This document shows, in pieces, positions 17,540 through 26,481 of a stretch of 64,000 nucleotides of DNA. The stretch is from positions 203,609 through 267,608 of the forward strand of contig JAGVMA010000052.1 in assembly GCA_020054095.1 (NCBI GenBank), read 5' to 3'. The translations under genes and the position numbers were made by a program. Numbering within the stretch: the first letter of the stretch is position 1; the number at the start of each line of letters is the position of its first letter. Under the pieces are notes generated by a model. The model saw only the letters and a program-made list of their open reading frames with translations. It ran no database searches and was not told the origin of the DNA. This stretch comes from Bacteroidia bacterium. GTDB lineage: Bacteria > Bacteroidota > Bacteroidia > JADZBD01.

Positions 17540-18145
17540 ATGCTTAAGCGTTTCGCTTTTTTTGTTTTACTAATTTCTATACACTGCATATCATTGGCGC
17601 AAACCAATGATATAAAAGTGGTGTTGCACGAAGAAATGATAAACAAAGTGCTTGCTGCTGTTGGCCCTTTCAGCGATACATCAAGCTACAAAGTCTTATT
17701 TATAAAAGGGACTTATAAATGGACCGTACTTAGCACAAAAATAAAATTGCTAAATAATGGCAAAGCGGAATATGTGTGTAATGTAAAAGTGGAAGTTGGG
17801 CCATTTGATTATACATCGGAAGTAATTGGCGATGCAATTGTTTATTACGACAGAAAAACCAACTTGATAAACATAAAAATACTGCATGGCATTTTTGAAG
17901 TTTACACTAAAGTACTCGGTAAAAAATTTCATATAAAAGATATAGATATTGCGGAATATTTTACCGAGCCACTCACATTTGAAGGCCCCAAAAGCATGTA
18001 CACCGATTTTGATTTTACATTACCGGATGGAACAGTGAAAAAAATTTATGCCATACCTATGGAATGCGACTTGGTGGTAAGTGAAAAAATAATATCTGTA
18101 ACCTGCGAAATGAATTTTACAGAAAAAAAACCTGCCGAAAAGTAA
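17540..18145 (+). CDS. Exported protein of unknown function
   Basis: A 201-residue protein with a signal peptide (MLKRFAFFVLLISIHCISLAQ) and a soluble beta-rich body (for example YKWTVLSTKIKLLNNGKAEYV, VEVGPFDYTSEVIGDAIVYY, and FEGPKSMYTDFDFTLPDG). No catalytic motif and no membrane span after the signal are visible, so it is probably periplasmic. A near-consensus -7 box TACCTTAG (17528-17535) lies just 4 nt before the ATG. It is 32 bp after msrB on the same strand. I do not recognise the family. Confidence 0.75.
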   Translation: MLKRFAFFVLLISIHCISLAQTNDIKVVLHEEMINKVLAAVGPFSDTSSYKVLFIKGTYKWTVLSTKIKLLNNGKAEYVCNVKVEVGPFDYTSEVIGDAIVYYDRKTNLINIKILHGIFEVYTKVLGKKFHIKDIDIAEYFTEPLTFEGPKSMYTDFDFTLPDGTVKKIYAIPMECDLVVSEKIISVTCEMNFTEKKPAEK

Positions 18146-18149
18146 TAAG

Positions 18150-18596
18150 CTAATACGATCCAATTCGCGTAATAATTATAGTACTGTATCCGCTATAATC
18201 AATTCGCCAAAATTTTTCGGGGAAAATACGCTTGGCATAACGATAATATAAGTTAATGCGTGCTGTTGATTTTTGTTCGCTCTCCCCTTCTCTCGCTAAT
18301 CCTGTAAATTCATACGATATCATTTTTTGGTGCTCGTTCATGAACATAGAAATCACCATGTTTATGGTTTCCATAACTCTGTAAAGTTCGCCACGATTAG
18401 TTACAACATATTCCTCGCCTTCAAATTCATCGTTTATGACTCCAAATACAATGGTAGCTTTTAAAATATTGTCTTTTCGTCTACCAAAGCGCACCTCATA
18501 TTTTATACCACTATCAGTAGTAAAATAATAAAGCCCTGCCGAAGGAATGGCAGGTGGAATAATTTTGTATGAAGGCACTTTTCCGCTACTCACCAT
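18150..18596 (-). CDS. Hypothetical cytoplasmic protein
   Basis: A 148-residue protein with no signal peptide or membrane segment. It has a beta-rich first half (LYYFTTDSGIKYEVRFGR, ATIVFGVINDEFEGEEYVV) and a helical middle (ELYRVMETINMVISMFMNEH). It then has a strand-rich end (KMISYEFTGLAREGESE, ARINLYYRYAKRIFPEKFW). The overall look is like small phage or conserved Bacteroidota proteins of unknown role. It is convergent with the preceding exported-protein gene and 36 bp downstream of the minus-strand gene at 18633. Function unknown. Confidence 0.7.
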   Translation of the reverse strand: MVSSGKVPSYKIIPPAIPSAGLYYFTTDSGIKYEVRFGRRKDNILKATIVFGVINDEFEGEEYVVTNRGELYRVMETINMVISMFMNEHQKMISYEFTGLAREGESEQKSTARINLYYRYAKRIFPEKFWRIDYSGYSTIIITRIGSY

Positions 18597-18632
18597 CCGA
18601 AGGTAGAAAATTTATTTTACACCAAAACAAAT

Positions 18633-19970
18633 CTACTGAGGCGAAGAACTGATGGTTTCTTTATATAAAAACTTGCTTTGCAACGAGCCGTGCGGACGAT
18701 AGAGGTAATATGCAAAACCATCTTTAATTTTAATTTTTTCCACAAATGGCATCTCTAATTTACTTACAGAAATGATGTTTCCGGTATAAAAATTTATTTG
18801 CTTAAGGTAAGTGATATCGCCTTTTAAAAACAAACCATAAATACAACTTCGGTTGTCATCTTTAATCAGCATTCGTTTCCACTCGCGCCACTTTTGTGGA
18901 TGATGGTATGAAACAGGAATGGAGTCAATGCAAAGCGATGCTGTATCGTATTTGTAAATTTTATTAGCATAGTGATCGAAAACCATTAGCGTATCGTTGA
19001 TGATATACATGGGTGCATAAAGCGGAGTAAAATAACGTGAGTTGCTAAAGTTGGTCATATAGGCAGCAATTTGATACCTATCTACTCCTGATTGTTGTTC
19101 GAGTTTACGTGCATACAATTTTAATTTGGGCGGCAAAAACTCATATTCAAAAGCGTATAAATCTGCCAATGGTTTGTCAATCACATGGTGAACAACGGAG
19201 GCGGTGCTATCGCTTCTTGCCCACTTGTAATAATTAAACTCAGGGTAATCTTTTCGGTAATCCGAAAAAATTATCTTGCTGCCCACCGTATCCACACAGG
19301 GCATTATCATAAGGCGATAATCTTCGGGCGGCAACTGCTGTAAAACAATTTTGGCTTCGCTTATTTTCAACCTATATATTTTTTCCTTGCCAATGATGTT
19401 AGTGTAACCTAAAAAATCGGTGTATAAGAAATAGGTTTCGTCAATTTCGGGAAGCTGTGTTTTGGCTATTATTACACTCCCTTCTTTTGCAATGGCCACG
19501 CTGTATTTATTCGTTTTCTTATCGGTGGTGAGTAAAATAAATTTATCGTTGTAAAATTCAAAATCTTCAATAAAGAAATTATTATTTCCAACCACCGTAT
19601 CGGGTTTTATTTTTTCAATAATATCTACTTCGGGCAAATCAATAAGCGAACTTTTCATTTCTATGTTTAACCAAATGGTATCGGCATTGGTTTTTGTTTC
19701 CACCTGCTTTATCACATTAAAATAACCAACAAACGAAAAAACTATTTTAGCATTTATGTTAGCCGAAACCGGAAGTGCATAAAATCCTTTTTTATTGGTT
19801 GTAACTGTTTTAGAAAGCCATGTTACGTTAGCATTCACAAGCAAGTGCTTTTTATCCGTATCGGTAACATAGCCACAAAAAATTTTAACTTGTGCATTTA
19901 AACAAGCAGGCAACGCAAAAAACACTAAAGCAAAAAAGAAACGCATAATTGCTTTTTTATACAGACGCAT
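18633..19970 (-). CDS. Exported protein with carboxypeptidase-regulatory-like N-domain
   Basis: A 445-residue protein. A signal peptide (either MRLYKKAIMRFFFALVFFAL or from Met9, ending near LNAQ) is followed by a CarboxypepD_reg-like beta-sandwich (about 28-110: GYVTDTDKKHLLVNANVTW, KKGFYALPVSANINAKIVFS, VGYFNVIKQVET). The remaining 330 residues hold repeated strand pairs of the type NNFFIEDFEFYNDKFILLTT and GLFLKGDITYLKQINFY, resembling a beta-propeller of the 6-bladed, NHL-like sort. Presumably a periplasmic or surface protein. No enzymatic motif is seen. It is divergent from the J-domain gene, 29 bp away. Confidence 0.75.
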   Translation of the reverse strand: MRLYKKAIMRFFFALVFFALPACLNAQVKIFCGYVTDTDKKHLLVNANVTWLSKTVTTNKKGFYALPVSANINAKIVFSFVGYFNVIKQVETKTNADTIWLNIEMKSSLIDLPEVDIIEKIKPDTVVGNNNFFIEDFEFYNDKFILLTTDKKTNKYSVAIAKEGSVIIAKTQLPEIDETYFLYTDFLGYTNIIGKEKIYRLKISEAKIVLQQLPPEDYRLMIMPCVDTVGSKIIFSDYRKDYPEFNYYKWARSDSTASVVHHVIDKPLADLYAFEYEFLPPKLKLYARKLEQQSGVDRYQIAAYMTNFSNSRYFTPLYAPMYIINDTLMVFDHYANKIYKYDTASLCIDSIPVSYHHPQKWREWKRMLIKDDNRSCIYGLFLKGDITYLKQINFYTGNIISVSKLEMPFVEKIKIKDGFAYYLYRPHGSLQSKFLYKETISSSPQ

Positions 19971-19999
19971 TTATTATTTTTATTGCATAAATTTAGTTA

Positions 20000-20407
20000 A
20001 TGATAATTGATTACTATAAAATGTTAGGCATAAGTACCAATGCATCGGCAGATGAAATAAAACGTGCTTACCGAATAAAATCAAAACAATATCATCCGGA
20101 TTTAAACCCAAGTAATGATGCACAAGAAAAATTACAAACAGTGCAAGAAGCTTATGATACATTGTCGAACGAACACCTGCGTATAGTTTATGACATGAAA
20201 CTAAAGCAAGTTGCTACAACAAAGGAAACAGAAAAAAATTTCCACTACGATTTTTCAAGTAATTATCCTAAAGAAAATTTGTATCCGCAGCGGAGAGTAA
20301 ACTATGTTTTAATAATTGCTGTGGTAGGATTTCTAATTATGGGCATTGCTGTGGCGTGCTTTCTTTTTTTAAAGGGTAATTCTGTACCTGACCCCACAAA
20401 CTATTAA
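20000..20407 (+). CDS. Membrane-anchored J-domain protein
   Basis: A 135-residue co-chaperone-like protein. The J-domain fills residues 3-66 (YYKMLGISTNASADEIKRAY) with the HPD triad at 32-34 (YHPDLNPS) that stimulates Hsp70 ATPase. A variable linker follows, then one membrane span at about 102-125 (LIIAVVGFLIMGIAVACFLFL). There are no G/F-rich or zinc-finger regions, so it is a type III J-protein. It would recruit DnaK to the membrane. A near-consensus -7 box TAAATTTA (19988-19995) ends 4 nt before the ATG. The canonical dnaJ is elsewhere, at 46309. Confidence 0.88.
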   Translation: MIIDYYKMLGISTNASADEIKRAYRIKSKQYHPDLNPSNDAQEKLQTVQEAYDTLSNEHLRIVYDMKLKQVATTKETEKNFHYDFSSNYPKENLYPQRRVNYVLIIAVVGFLIMGIAVACFLFLKGNSVPDPTNY

Positions 20408-20449
20408 ACCAATTTAAACAACTAACAACAAAAAACACAAAACAAACAG

Positions 20450-21106
20450 ATGAAAAATCTATTATTTATTTCAGCTACCACATTGTTTTTCGCATGCGGA
20501 AACAATCAACAAGCCACAACTAACGAAAGCACAAACACAGACACTGTTAACGCACAAGTAACAGCAACACCCACTGAAATTACAACTACTGCTGATGGAC
20601 CGGGAATTACATATACAGTTGATGGCACGGAAATAAACAATTATGCATCGGTTTTGGTACAAAAAGACAAAGACATAAAACAAGCCGATGCTCCTTTTTT
20701 ATGTGTGCTTACTTCAAATGCTGCAAAAAATAACAACGAATACATTGCAATTAATTTTTTGCTGAACACAAAAACAGGAACGTATCCTGTAGTTGGTACA
20801 AGTTTTCAGCGCGGCAAAAGCCCTAACGACCAATCGTTTGGTGCCATTTTAGGTGGTACACCTAAGTTAACTGACTACAAAGTAACAATTGCCGAGTGCA
20901 AAGACTTAGGTGACAATAATATGGGCGGGCATAAGTGGAGCATATCGGGTACATGCGAAATGGTTATTATTAAAGCCATGGAAATTATGCTGATGGATAA
21001 ATCAAAAGGCCACCCTGCTGAGATAAAAATTGAAAAAATAAGTTTTAAGAATTTACAATTTGACGACAACTGGGACGAAATGATGAAGAAAGCAATGGGT
21101 AAATAG
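20450..21106 (+). CDS. Putative lipoprotein of unknown function
   Basis: A 218-residue protein with the lipobox TLFFACGNN (Cys16) after a short signal sequence, then a low-complexity Thr/Asn/Ala linker (about 18-50) and a globular beta-rich domain (about 50-218). Segments include GPGITYTVDGTEINNYAS, LCVLTSNAAKNNNEYIAIN, and GGHKWSISGTCEMVIIKAM. It lies 42 bp after the J-domain gene, probably in the same transcript, and is followed by a strong hairpin (21128-21178). No family is recognised; the outer-membrane lipoprotein location is inferred. Confidence 0.78.
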   Translation: MKNLLFISATTLFFACGNNQQATTNESTNTDTVNAQVTATPTEITTTADGPGITYTVDGTEINNYASVLVQKDKDIKQADAPFLCVLTSNAAKNNNEYIAINFLLNTKTGTYPVVGTSFQRGKSPNDQSFGAILGGTPKLTDYKVTIAECKDLGDNNMGGHKWSISGTCEMVIIKAMEIMLMDKSKGHPAEIKIEKISFKNLQFDDNWDEMMKKAMGK

Positions 21107-21127
21107 CGCGACTATTTTTTGAATTTT

Positions 21128-21178
21128 AATCAATACTTAAAACGAAGGACATTTTTTCTTTTTAAGTATTGATTTTTT
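21128..21178 (+). terminator. Long-stem terminator after the lipoprotein gene
   Basis: A perfect 15-bp stem (21128-21142 with 21160-21174), AATCAATACTTAAAA paired with TTTTAAGTATTGATT, followed by four T. The stem overlaps the 3' end of the minus-strand gene at 21137. Confidence 0.7.
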
Positions 21179-21541
21179 ATAAAATCTCACTTCTTTAGCA
21201 CCTAAATAACTAATCGAGTCCTTATGTAATAGGTACGTATCTGTACATAGTTCATTTATTTTATCAGACTTAGAAAACAGAGTATTCTTCATATAACACT
21301 TATTATCATTTAGGACTATGGTGTCGCTGCATACTTCCCATGTTCCCTTAGCATAATAAATTCCTTTAAAGTTTTTACGCTTGTATTTAAATTTATTATT
21401 TCTCTTAAGCTTAAGTACCTCTATCTGGTAGTGGCGAAAACAAGTTTTCCTATAATATTTTCTTTTTAAACCGCTACATGAAACGAAAAAGCAAGTAAAT
21501 AAGAATAATATTATAGTTGCTTTAACAAAAAAACGAACCAT
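21137..21541 (-). CDS. Small putative lipoprotein
   Basis: A 134-residue protein with a lipobox (LFTCFFVSCSGLKRK; Cys22) and a basic, strand-rich body (YRKTCFRHYQIEVLKLKRN, GIYYAKGTWEVCSDTIVLN) that resembles small Bacteroidota lipocalin-like or META-like lipoproteins with a GxW motif. The C-terminus is Lys-rich (KKSILKKKKCPSF) and is encoded inside the terminator stem of the converging gene. It is the last gene of a minus-strand group with the barrel (21549) and M48 protease (22405), 7 bp apart. Function unknown. Confidence 0.7.
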   Translation of the reverse strand: MVRFFVKATIILFLFTCFFVSCSGLKRKYYRKTCFRHYQIEVLKLKRNNKFKYKRKNFKGIYYAKGTWEVCSDTIVLNDNKCYMKNTLFSKSDKINELCTDTYLLHKDSISYLGAKEVRFYKKSILKKKKCPSF

Positions 21542-21548
21542 GGGTTAT

Positions 21549-22400
21549 TTAAAACAAATACCTACAAGAAAAATAAATTGTGAACATATCTCGCACAATC
21601 ATGCGTTTTTTTAAAATATTTTTATAGTATACCTCGCTTCCAATTGCTGAATTTTCTACACTGTTTTCGCCCCCAGCATTTAAAACAGATAGTGAATGTT
21701 GTATAAAGTTCAATACATCAAAAGAAATAGCGCGGTCATAAATAATTTTATCGAAAAAGACCCTTTGTCTACCATAAGCAAAACTGAGATGTGGTACAAC
21801 CACCCCTTTTCTCTTTGTAGTTGTTTTAGGAAAAATCTCAGATGGTATTAATGCACTTGAAGATGTTAAACCCAAGTAATATGCAATATATTTTCCCATT
21901 GGAGCTAAATTATTTTGAAACACTTTATAACCAAATTTGGCTCCAAAAGCATTAACATCAGAAATAAAACCTTTATAATAAACAGGTATTTGATTCCCAA
22001 ATTGATCATTTTGATATTCCAAGTAATCATCGAATATTACTCCTGTTTTTTTATAAAATGTGTTAATCAAAATTGCTGCGGAACGCGACACTAATTTTTC
22101 GTATGATAAACTATAGGTAATACTTGACGAAAATAAGGTATGTTTTATGTTGCTATAATCATACCTCTCTAAAGATCCTCCTCCGGTAAATGGGTCGTAG
22201 TAATACTGATATCTTTCAGAATCAAATATTCCTAACTTGCTTCTTATTCCAAATGAATTTACATCTCCCATGTTTAAGGTATAATCTATAGTTAAACCAA
22301 TGCTTGATGTTTTACCCTGATATCCAGGTATTTGAGCATAAGAATTATATGCGCTAATAATGCAAAAAAATGCGATTATATAATGACTATAAAACTTCAT
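21549..22400 (-). CDS. Exported protein, probable outer-membrane barrel
   Basis: A 283-residue protein with a signal peptide (MKFYSHYIIAFFCIISAYNSYAQ). The rest is strand-rich with a repetitive short-loop style (IGLTIDYTLNMGDVNSFGIRS, SSSITYSLSYEKLVSR, VNAFGAKFGYKVF), and it closes in DMFTIYFSCRYLF, an aromatic-ending terminal strand typical of outer-membrane barrels. It lies 4 bp downstream of the M48 gene and 7 bp upstream of the small lipoprotein, so the three are very likely one operon. No family name recognised. Confidence 0.75.
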   Translation of the reverse strand: MKFYSHYIIAFFCIISAYNSYAQIPGYQGKTSSIGLTIDYTLNMGDVNSFGIRSKLGIFDSERYQYYYDPFTGGGSLERYDYSNIKHTLFSSSITYSLSYEKLVSRSAAILINTFYKKTGVIFDDYLEYQNDQFGNQIPVYYKGFISDVNAFGAKFGYKVFQNNLAPMGKYIAYYLGLTSSSALIPSEIFPKTTTKRKGVVVPHLSFAYGRQRVFFDKIIYDRAISFDVLNFIQHSLSVLNAGGENSVENSAIGSEVYYKNILKKRMIVRDMFTIYFSCRYLF

Positions 22401-22404
22401 ATAT

Positions 22405-24822
22405 CTATTGTTTAGGTTGACTTTTTATTTGATAAAGTGTGCTGTAAATGAATGTGTTTAAAACTGCATTATCGTCTTTCATATCCAATTCATATTCTGT
22501 ATACAGTTCAATTTTTCCTGTTTCGATGTTAAATACGATAGTGTAAAAGTAGGTGTCATAGTCAGGGCTAACTAAATAGGGAATTGTATATGGCCATAAA
22601 TAAGGAAGAAACGAAAGTGCAATATGTGTCCCAACTGCCTTTTTTTGCCTTACATTTATTATACCTGACCATGCAAAATATTTTGTGTCAAATTTCTCGT
22701 TTAATTTTTGTTTAAAATCAGCACTTAACACTAATGCATTATCTAATTCATCATGCTGTAGTCTTTCTTTCAACCAATCATTAACCAAAGCCAACTCATT
22801 GTACTTATGCATATCGCTTTCATCAAATGTTGAAGGATTAAGCAATTCTATCTCTAAGTTTAATAATCCTGCATTTTTTTCAATCAAGGATGCATACTCC
22901 TTTTGTTTCGATTCACCACTAAAATAATTTACATTGTCTTTTTTACGCATATCAATTTTTAAATAGTAAGGATCAACAAAAACTAGTTTATCAATGCCCA
23001 GCATTTTAAAATCTTTCTTATAAGGTTCGCCTCTAGAATAAAGTGTTGAAACCACTTCTTTAACTTCATCTTGGTTTAATTTTACAGAGTCGCCAATTGA
23101 TACATCACCACCAATTTCACTTTCTTCTTCCTCATCGTTCTTTTTGTTCTTTTTTCCCGTTTTTGGGGATTTACTCTGCTGCTCTTCCTTTTCTTTTTTC
23201 TTTAGTTTGTTAGCATATTTTTGATCATTTGTCCAGGTTGATTGAAACTTAGGGTCTTTTAAAATATCAACAAGGGCATATTTTACAAATCCATCATCGG
23301 AAAACGATTCGCCTGTTGACTTGTTTTTTCTTATCTTATCGTATTTGCTTGCGTTTTGATTAGGTTTGTCGGGCTCAGGAGCTGTTTTATTTTCAACTCT
23401 AGGAGTTTTCGAAAACTGATCGAGTTTAACCATGTGCTTTCCGGCTAAGATTACAATAAGTGAGTCGCACACCTCCCTTGTGTTTGCATCCTTGTAATCC
23501 AATTTTTGGTTTAACAACCAATTATTGTGCAATGCCAATACCGAAATTTCAAAAGCCGACATTTTATTTAGCATGTAATACACCTGCTGAGAGCTGCCTT
23601 GTATACTATCGGCACTACCTAAGGAGTAATGCACTTGTGATTTTTGGCGCTTTTTGTATGCTGTATTGGTAAATGGATAATAAGTGTATGAGTAAACCTC
23701 ATGCAAACTTTTGTATGCAGCAATTTCGTATAGCGAATACGCCACAATTTTTTTCAAGTAAATATTTTGAGGGTATTTTTTAAGGAGAATATATGCCGAA
23801 TATATTGCCTCGGCATAATCAAGTTGAAGCATGTATAACCTACATGTTTCGAAGCGTGCCAATTCCCGCACATGTTCAAAATCTGTTTTAGATATTTCAA
23901 ATGGAGTGCGTCCATCATTTTTTTTGCTTTTCACTTTTTGCTCCATTTCTTTTCTGCGCTTACCAATATTTGGGTGAGTGCTTAATGAGTCGTTTTCATT
24001 CTCGTTGTAGTATATTTTTTTAGTTTTTTCAAGAAAATAGTTATTTGAAACTACCAAGTTGTTATCATTAAAAAATGTTTTATCAAACTCTACTTCATCA
24101 AATGGTAAGTATGAGTATAACAAAACATCAAACAATCCGTTAATTGATGTATAATCATAATTTGTCTTATCATACATCGAAAAACCGAGTAAATCAGCTT
24201 CGGTTTCTTGCTTTTTATTAAACTTACTTTTCTCAAGTAGCAAATCGGTTCCGTTTCTATTTATACTTTTTTTCTTTTTTTCGAGTTTAACAAATTCAAG
24301 ATGTGCGTTTATGTTATGCTTTTTCTTATAGTGTGTAATTTCATGGCAAAGCACAAATGCAAGTTGCGCCTCATTTTCAAGTTGAGAGAGTAAGCCAGTG
24401 TTAACCAATATCACTCCATTATCAAGAGCATAAGCATTAACCACCGGAGACTTTACGACATAAACTCTAACTTCGCCCTTCAATTGAGGGTCTGCCTTAT
24501 TAATAATGCTATCGAGCACCTTGTTTATATATTCACTTATTGGATCGCCATAAAGTACTTTGCCGCTTTTTAAAACATTGTCTAAAAAGAAACCACTCGA
24601 TATTACAAACCTTATTTTATCTTTTACTTTATTTCTTGGGCCTCCTTTTTGTTTGATTTTTTCTATCTCAATTTCAGCTTTTGATGATGCGCTAACTATA
24701 AAATCGTTAGGCAGTGTACCTGATGATGTTAACGGCAAATAATTATATTTAAAATCTTGTTGCTGCGATAATGCAACCGTGCATATAAAAAGTAAAAAAC
24801 TTAATAACATTTGCTTTGTCAT
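22405..24822 (-). CDS. M48-family zinc metalloprotease with TPR-like and charged regions
   Basis: An 805-residue exported protease. It has a signal peptide (MTKQMLLSFLLFICTVALSQ) and an M48 domain with zinc-binding HEITH (His160, Glu161, His164) and a downstream ETEADLLG, which supplies the third ligand. A helical TPR-like stretch (about 330-430) and a charged Lys/Glu linker (KKKEKEEQQSKSPKTG) follow, then a C-terminal beta-rich domain. M48 relatives such as BepA act in outer-membrane protein quality control; here the long C-terminal part is distinctive. I preferred the ATG at 24822 since the extension to 24861 precedes the signal peptide. It heads the operon with a barrel and a lipoprotein. 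Confidence 0.85.
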   Translation of the reverse strand: MTKQMLLSFLLFICTVALSQQQDFKYNYLPLTSSGTLPNDFIVSASSKAEIEIEKIKQKGGPRNKVKDKIRFVISSGFFLDNVLKSGKVLYGDPISEYINKVLDSIINKADPQLKGEVRVYVVKSPVVNAYALDNGVILVNTGLLSQLENEAQLAFVLCHEITHYKKKHNINAHLEFVKLEKKKKSINRNGTDLLLEKSKFNKKQETEADLLGFSMYDKTNYDYTSINGLFDVLLYSYLPFDEVEFDKTFFNDNNLVVSNNYFLEKTKKIYYNENENDSLSTHPNIGKRRKEMEQKVKSKKNDGRTPFEISKTDFEHVRELARFETCRLYMLQLDYAEAIYSAYILLKKYPQNIYLKKIVAYSLYEIAAYKSLHEVYSYTYYPFTNTAYKKRQKSQVHYSLGSADSIQGSSQQVYYMLNKMSAFEISVLALHNNWLLNQKLDYKDANTREVCDSLIVILAGKHMVKLDQFSKTPRVENKTAPEPDKPNQNASKYDKIRKNKSTGESFSDDGFVKYALVDILKDPKFQSTWTNDQKYANKLKKKEKEEQQSKSPKTGKKNKKNDEEEESEIGGDVSIGDSVKLNQDEVKEVVSTLYSRGEPYKKDFKMLGIDKLVFVDPYYLKIDMRKKDNVNYFSGESKQKEYASLIEKNAGLLNLEIELLNPSTFDESDMHKYNELALVNDWLKERLQHDELDNALVLSADFKQKLNEKFDTKYFAWSGIINVRQKKAVGTHIALSFLPYLWPYTIPYLVSPDYDTYFYTIVFNIETGKIELYTEYELDMKDDNAVLNTFIYSTLYQIKSQPKQ

Positions 24823-24920
24823 ATTCGTGTTTTTAATATTAATACATAAAAATTTTGCCAATAATAATTGTTTTATTTCTACAAAAAATTAATCAAAGAA
24901 AACATAAATCTGTTGGAATA

Positions 24921-25994
24921 CTAAATCTTCATCATCCAGCCATGTTTATCGTTGGCTTTACCTCTGCGTATATCGTCAAGTTCTTTTGAAACTCGGTTAC
25001 TGAAAATACGCTCGGGCACGGGTGGTAAATCATAATCTTTTCCATCAAAACCGATGGTAGAAATATGTGCAATGGTAGCGGCAGTGCCTGTACCAAATGC
25101 TTCTTGTAATGTCCCGCGCTTGTGTGCATCGCAAATTTCGTCAATACTTATTTTTCGTTCTTGCACTCTATAACCCCAGTCGCGGGCGAGCGTTAAAACA
25201 CTATCGCGTGTGATGCCCGCCAAAATTGTATCGCCAAGTGGTGGTGTAATAATAATATCATCAATTACAAACATCACGTTCATTGTTCCTGATTCTTCGA
25301 TAAAACGGTGGTTGCGAGCATCGGTCCATATAATTTGTTCATAGCCGCGCTTTTTTGCTAACGATGTAGGGAAAAGCGAACGACCATAATTACCAGCCGC
25401 CTTTACATAGCCTATTCCGCCTTCAACTGCACGTATATAATTGGTTTCTACTAACACACGCAGCGGAGTGCTATAGTAAGCGCCTACAGGAGCTGTAAAT
25501 ATTATAAACTTATAGGTTTCTGATGGTTTTACACCAATGTATTCATCAGCGCTAAACATAAATGGGCGTATGTACAACGAAGTTCCGGCTGCAGCCGGCA
25601 CCCACGATTTATCGAGTTTTAAAAGCTCTATCAATCCTTCCATAAATAACTCTTCGGGTACGATGGGCATTGCCATTCGTTCGCACGATACATTCATGCG
25701 TTTTACATTGGCAAGCGGGCGCGATACCAAAACTTCTCCCGCTTCGTTTTTATATGCTTTTAATCCTTCAAAAATGGTTTGACCATAATGCAGTGCCGAA
25801 ATGGATGGCGCCATCGGTATTTTATCGTAAGGCATTATGCTTGCTTTTTCCCAGTGTCCGTTACGATAATCGGCAACAAACATGTGATCGGAAAACAAAT
25901 GTCCGAAAGTGAGGTTTTTTAAATCCAATTCGCTGATGCGCGATTTTGTAATTTTTTGCACATCAATTTTTACGACTTCCTTGGTCAATATCAT
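24921..25994 (-). CDS. ilvE: Branched-chain amino acid aminotransferase
   Basis: Transfers the amino group between glutamate and Leu/Ile/Val keto acids, with PLP. A 357-residue fold-type IV (class IV) enzyme: ISALHYGQTIFEGLKAYKN (65-83), the NVSCERMAMP block (101-110), the PLP lysine in GGIGYVKAAGNYGRS (Lys198), the ESGTMNVMFV motif and the phosphate-binding GITRDSVL and GTGTAATI loops. Length and motifs match IlvE of the longer eukaryote-like type. It stands alone: 98 bp separates it from the M48 operon downstream. Confidence 0.96.
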   Translation of the reverse strand: MILTKEVVKIDVQKITKSRISELDLKNLTFGHLFSDHMFVADYRNGHWEKASIMPYDKIPMAPSISALHYGQTIFEGLKAYKNEAGEVLVSRPLANVKRMNVSCERMAMPIVPEELFMEGLIELLKLDKSWVPAAAGTSLYIRPFMFSADEYIGVKPSETYKFIIFTAPVGAYYSTPLRVLVETNYIRAVEGGIGYVKAAGNYGRSLFPTSLAKKRGYEQIIWTDARNHRFIEESGTMNVMFVIDDIIITPPLGDTILAGITRDSVLTLARDWGYRVQERKISIDEICDAHKRGTLQEAFGTGTAATIAHISTIGFDGKDYDLPPVPERIFSNRVSKELDDIRRGKANDKHGWMMKI

Positions 25995-26128
25995 AACAGG
26001 TTATTTTAGTTATATAAAGGTAAAATAATATGTTCAAGAATCAAATTTGTAGCAATTATTGATAAGTTGCACCATTCCCTCAAAGATTTAATAGTTAAAT
26101 TCGCTAAAACGCATAAAAACTCCTACCA

Positions 26129-26431
26129 ATGGCACAATTCGCAGTAATATTAAAGCCCACACGGGCTCATTTTCTTGAAACCATATTGCCATCGGAAGAT
26201 CAAATAGTGCAAGAACACTTTTACTATTTAAAAGAACTAATGGATCGCAAAAAATTAGTTTTAGCCGGCCGATGTATTGATGCCAGTTTTGGCTTGGTTA
26301 TAATTATTGCTAATGAATTGAAAGAAGCTCAATCAATAATTGACTGCGACCCAGCCGTGATGCGAAAAATATTTACGGCTACTGTCCATCCGTTTTCTTT
26401 AGCATTGCTTGCCGATGATTTGCCGAAATGA
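26129..26431 (+). CDS. YCII-related domain protein
   Basis: A 100-residue small protein of the YCII/YciI group: FAVILKPTRAHFLETILP at the start, then VQEHFYYLKELMDRKKLVLAGRC (helix then strand), and IIIANELKEAQSIIDCDPAV before a terminal strand. The dimeric alpha/beta ferredoxin-like fold is the usual one; biochemical role is mostly unknown and the catalytic His/Asp pair of some members is only partly visible (H20 region). It has a near-consensus -7 box TAAATTCG at 26096-26103. Single gene between ilvE and the converging T9SS cargo. Confidence 0.8.
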   Translation: MAQFAVILKPTRAHFLETILPSEDQIVQEHFYYLKELMDRKKLVLAGRCIDASFGLVIIIANELKEAQSIIDCDPAVMRKIFTATVHPFSLALLADDLPK

Positions 26432-26433
26432 AA

Positions 26434-26461
26434 AATGGAGACCGCTTAAGCAGCCTCCATT
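26434..26461 (-). terminator. Terminator of the minus-strand T9SS cargo gene
   Basis: Read on the minus strand, AATGGAG-GCT-GC-TTAA-GC-GGT-CTCCATT forms a 12-bp stem with two G-U pairs and a TTAA loop, then a T run. On the plus strand the inner bases mismatch and no T run follows, so it works for the minus-strand gene. Confidence 0.65.
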
Positions 26462-26481
26462 CCAAAATCTAAAAAAATCTA

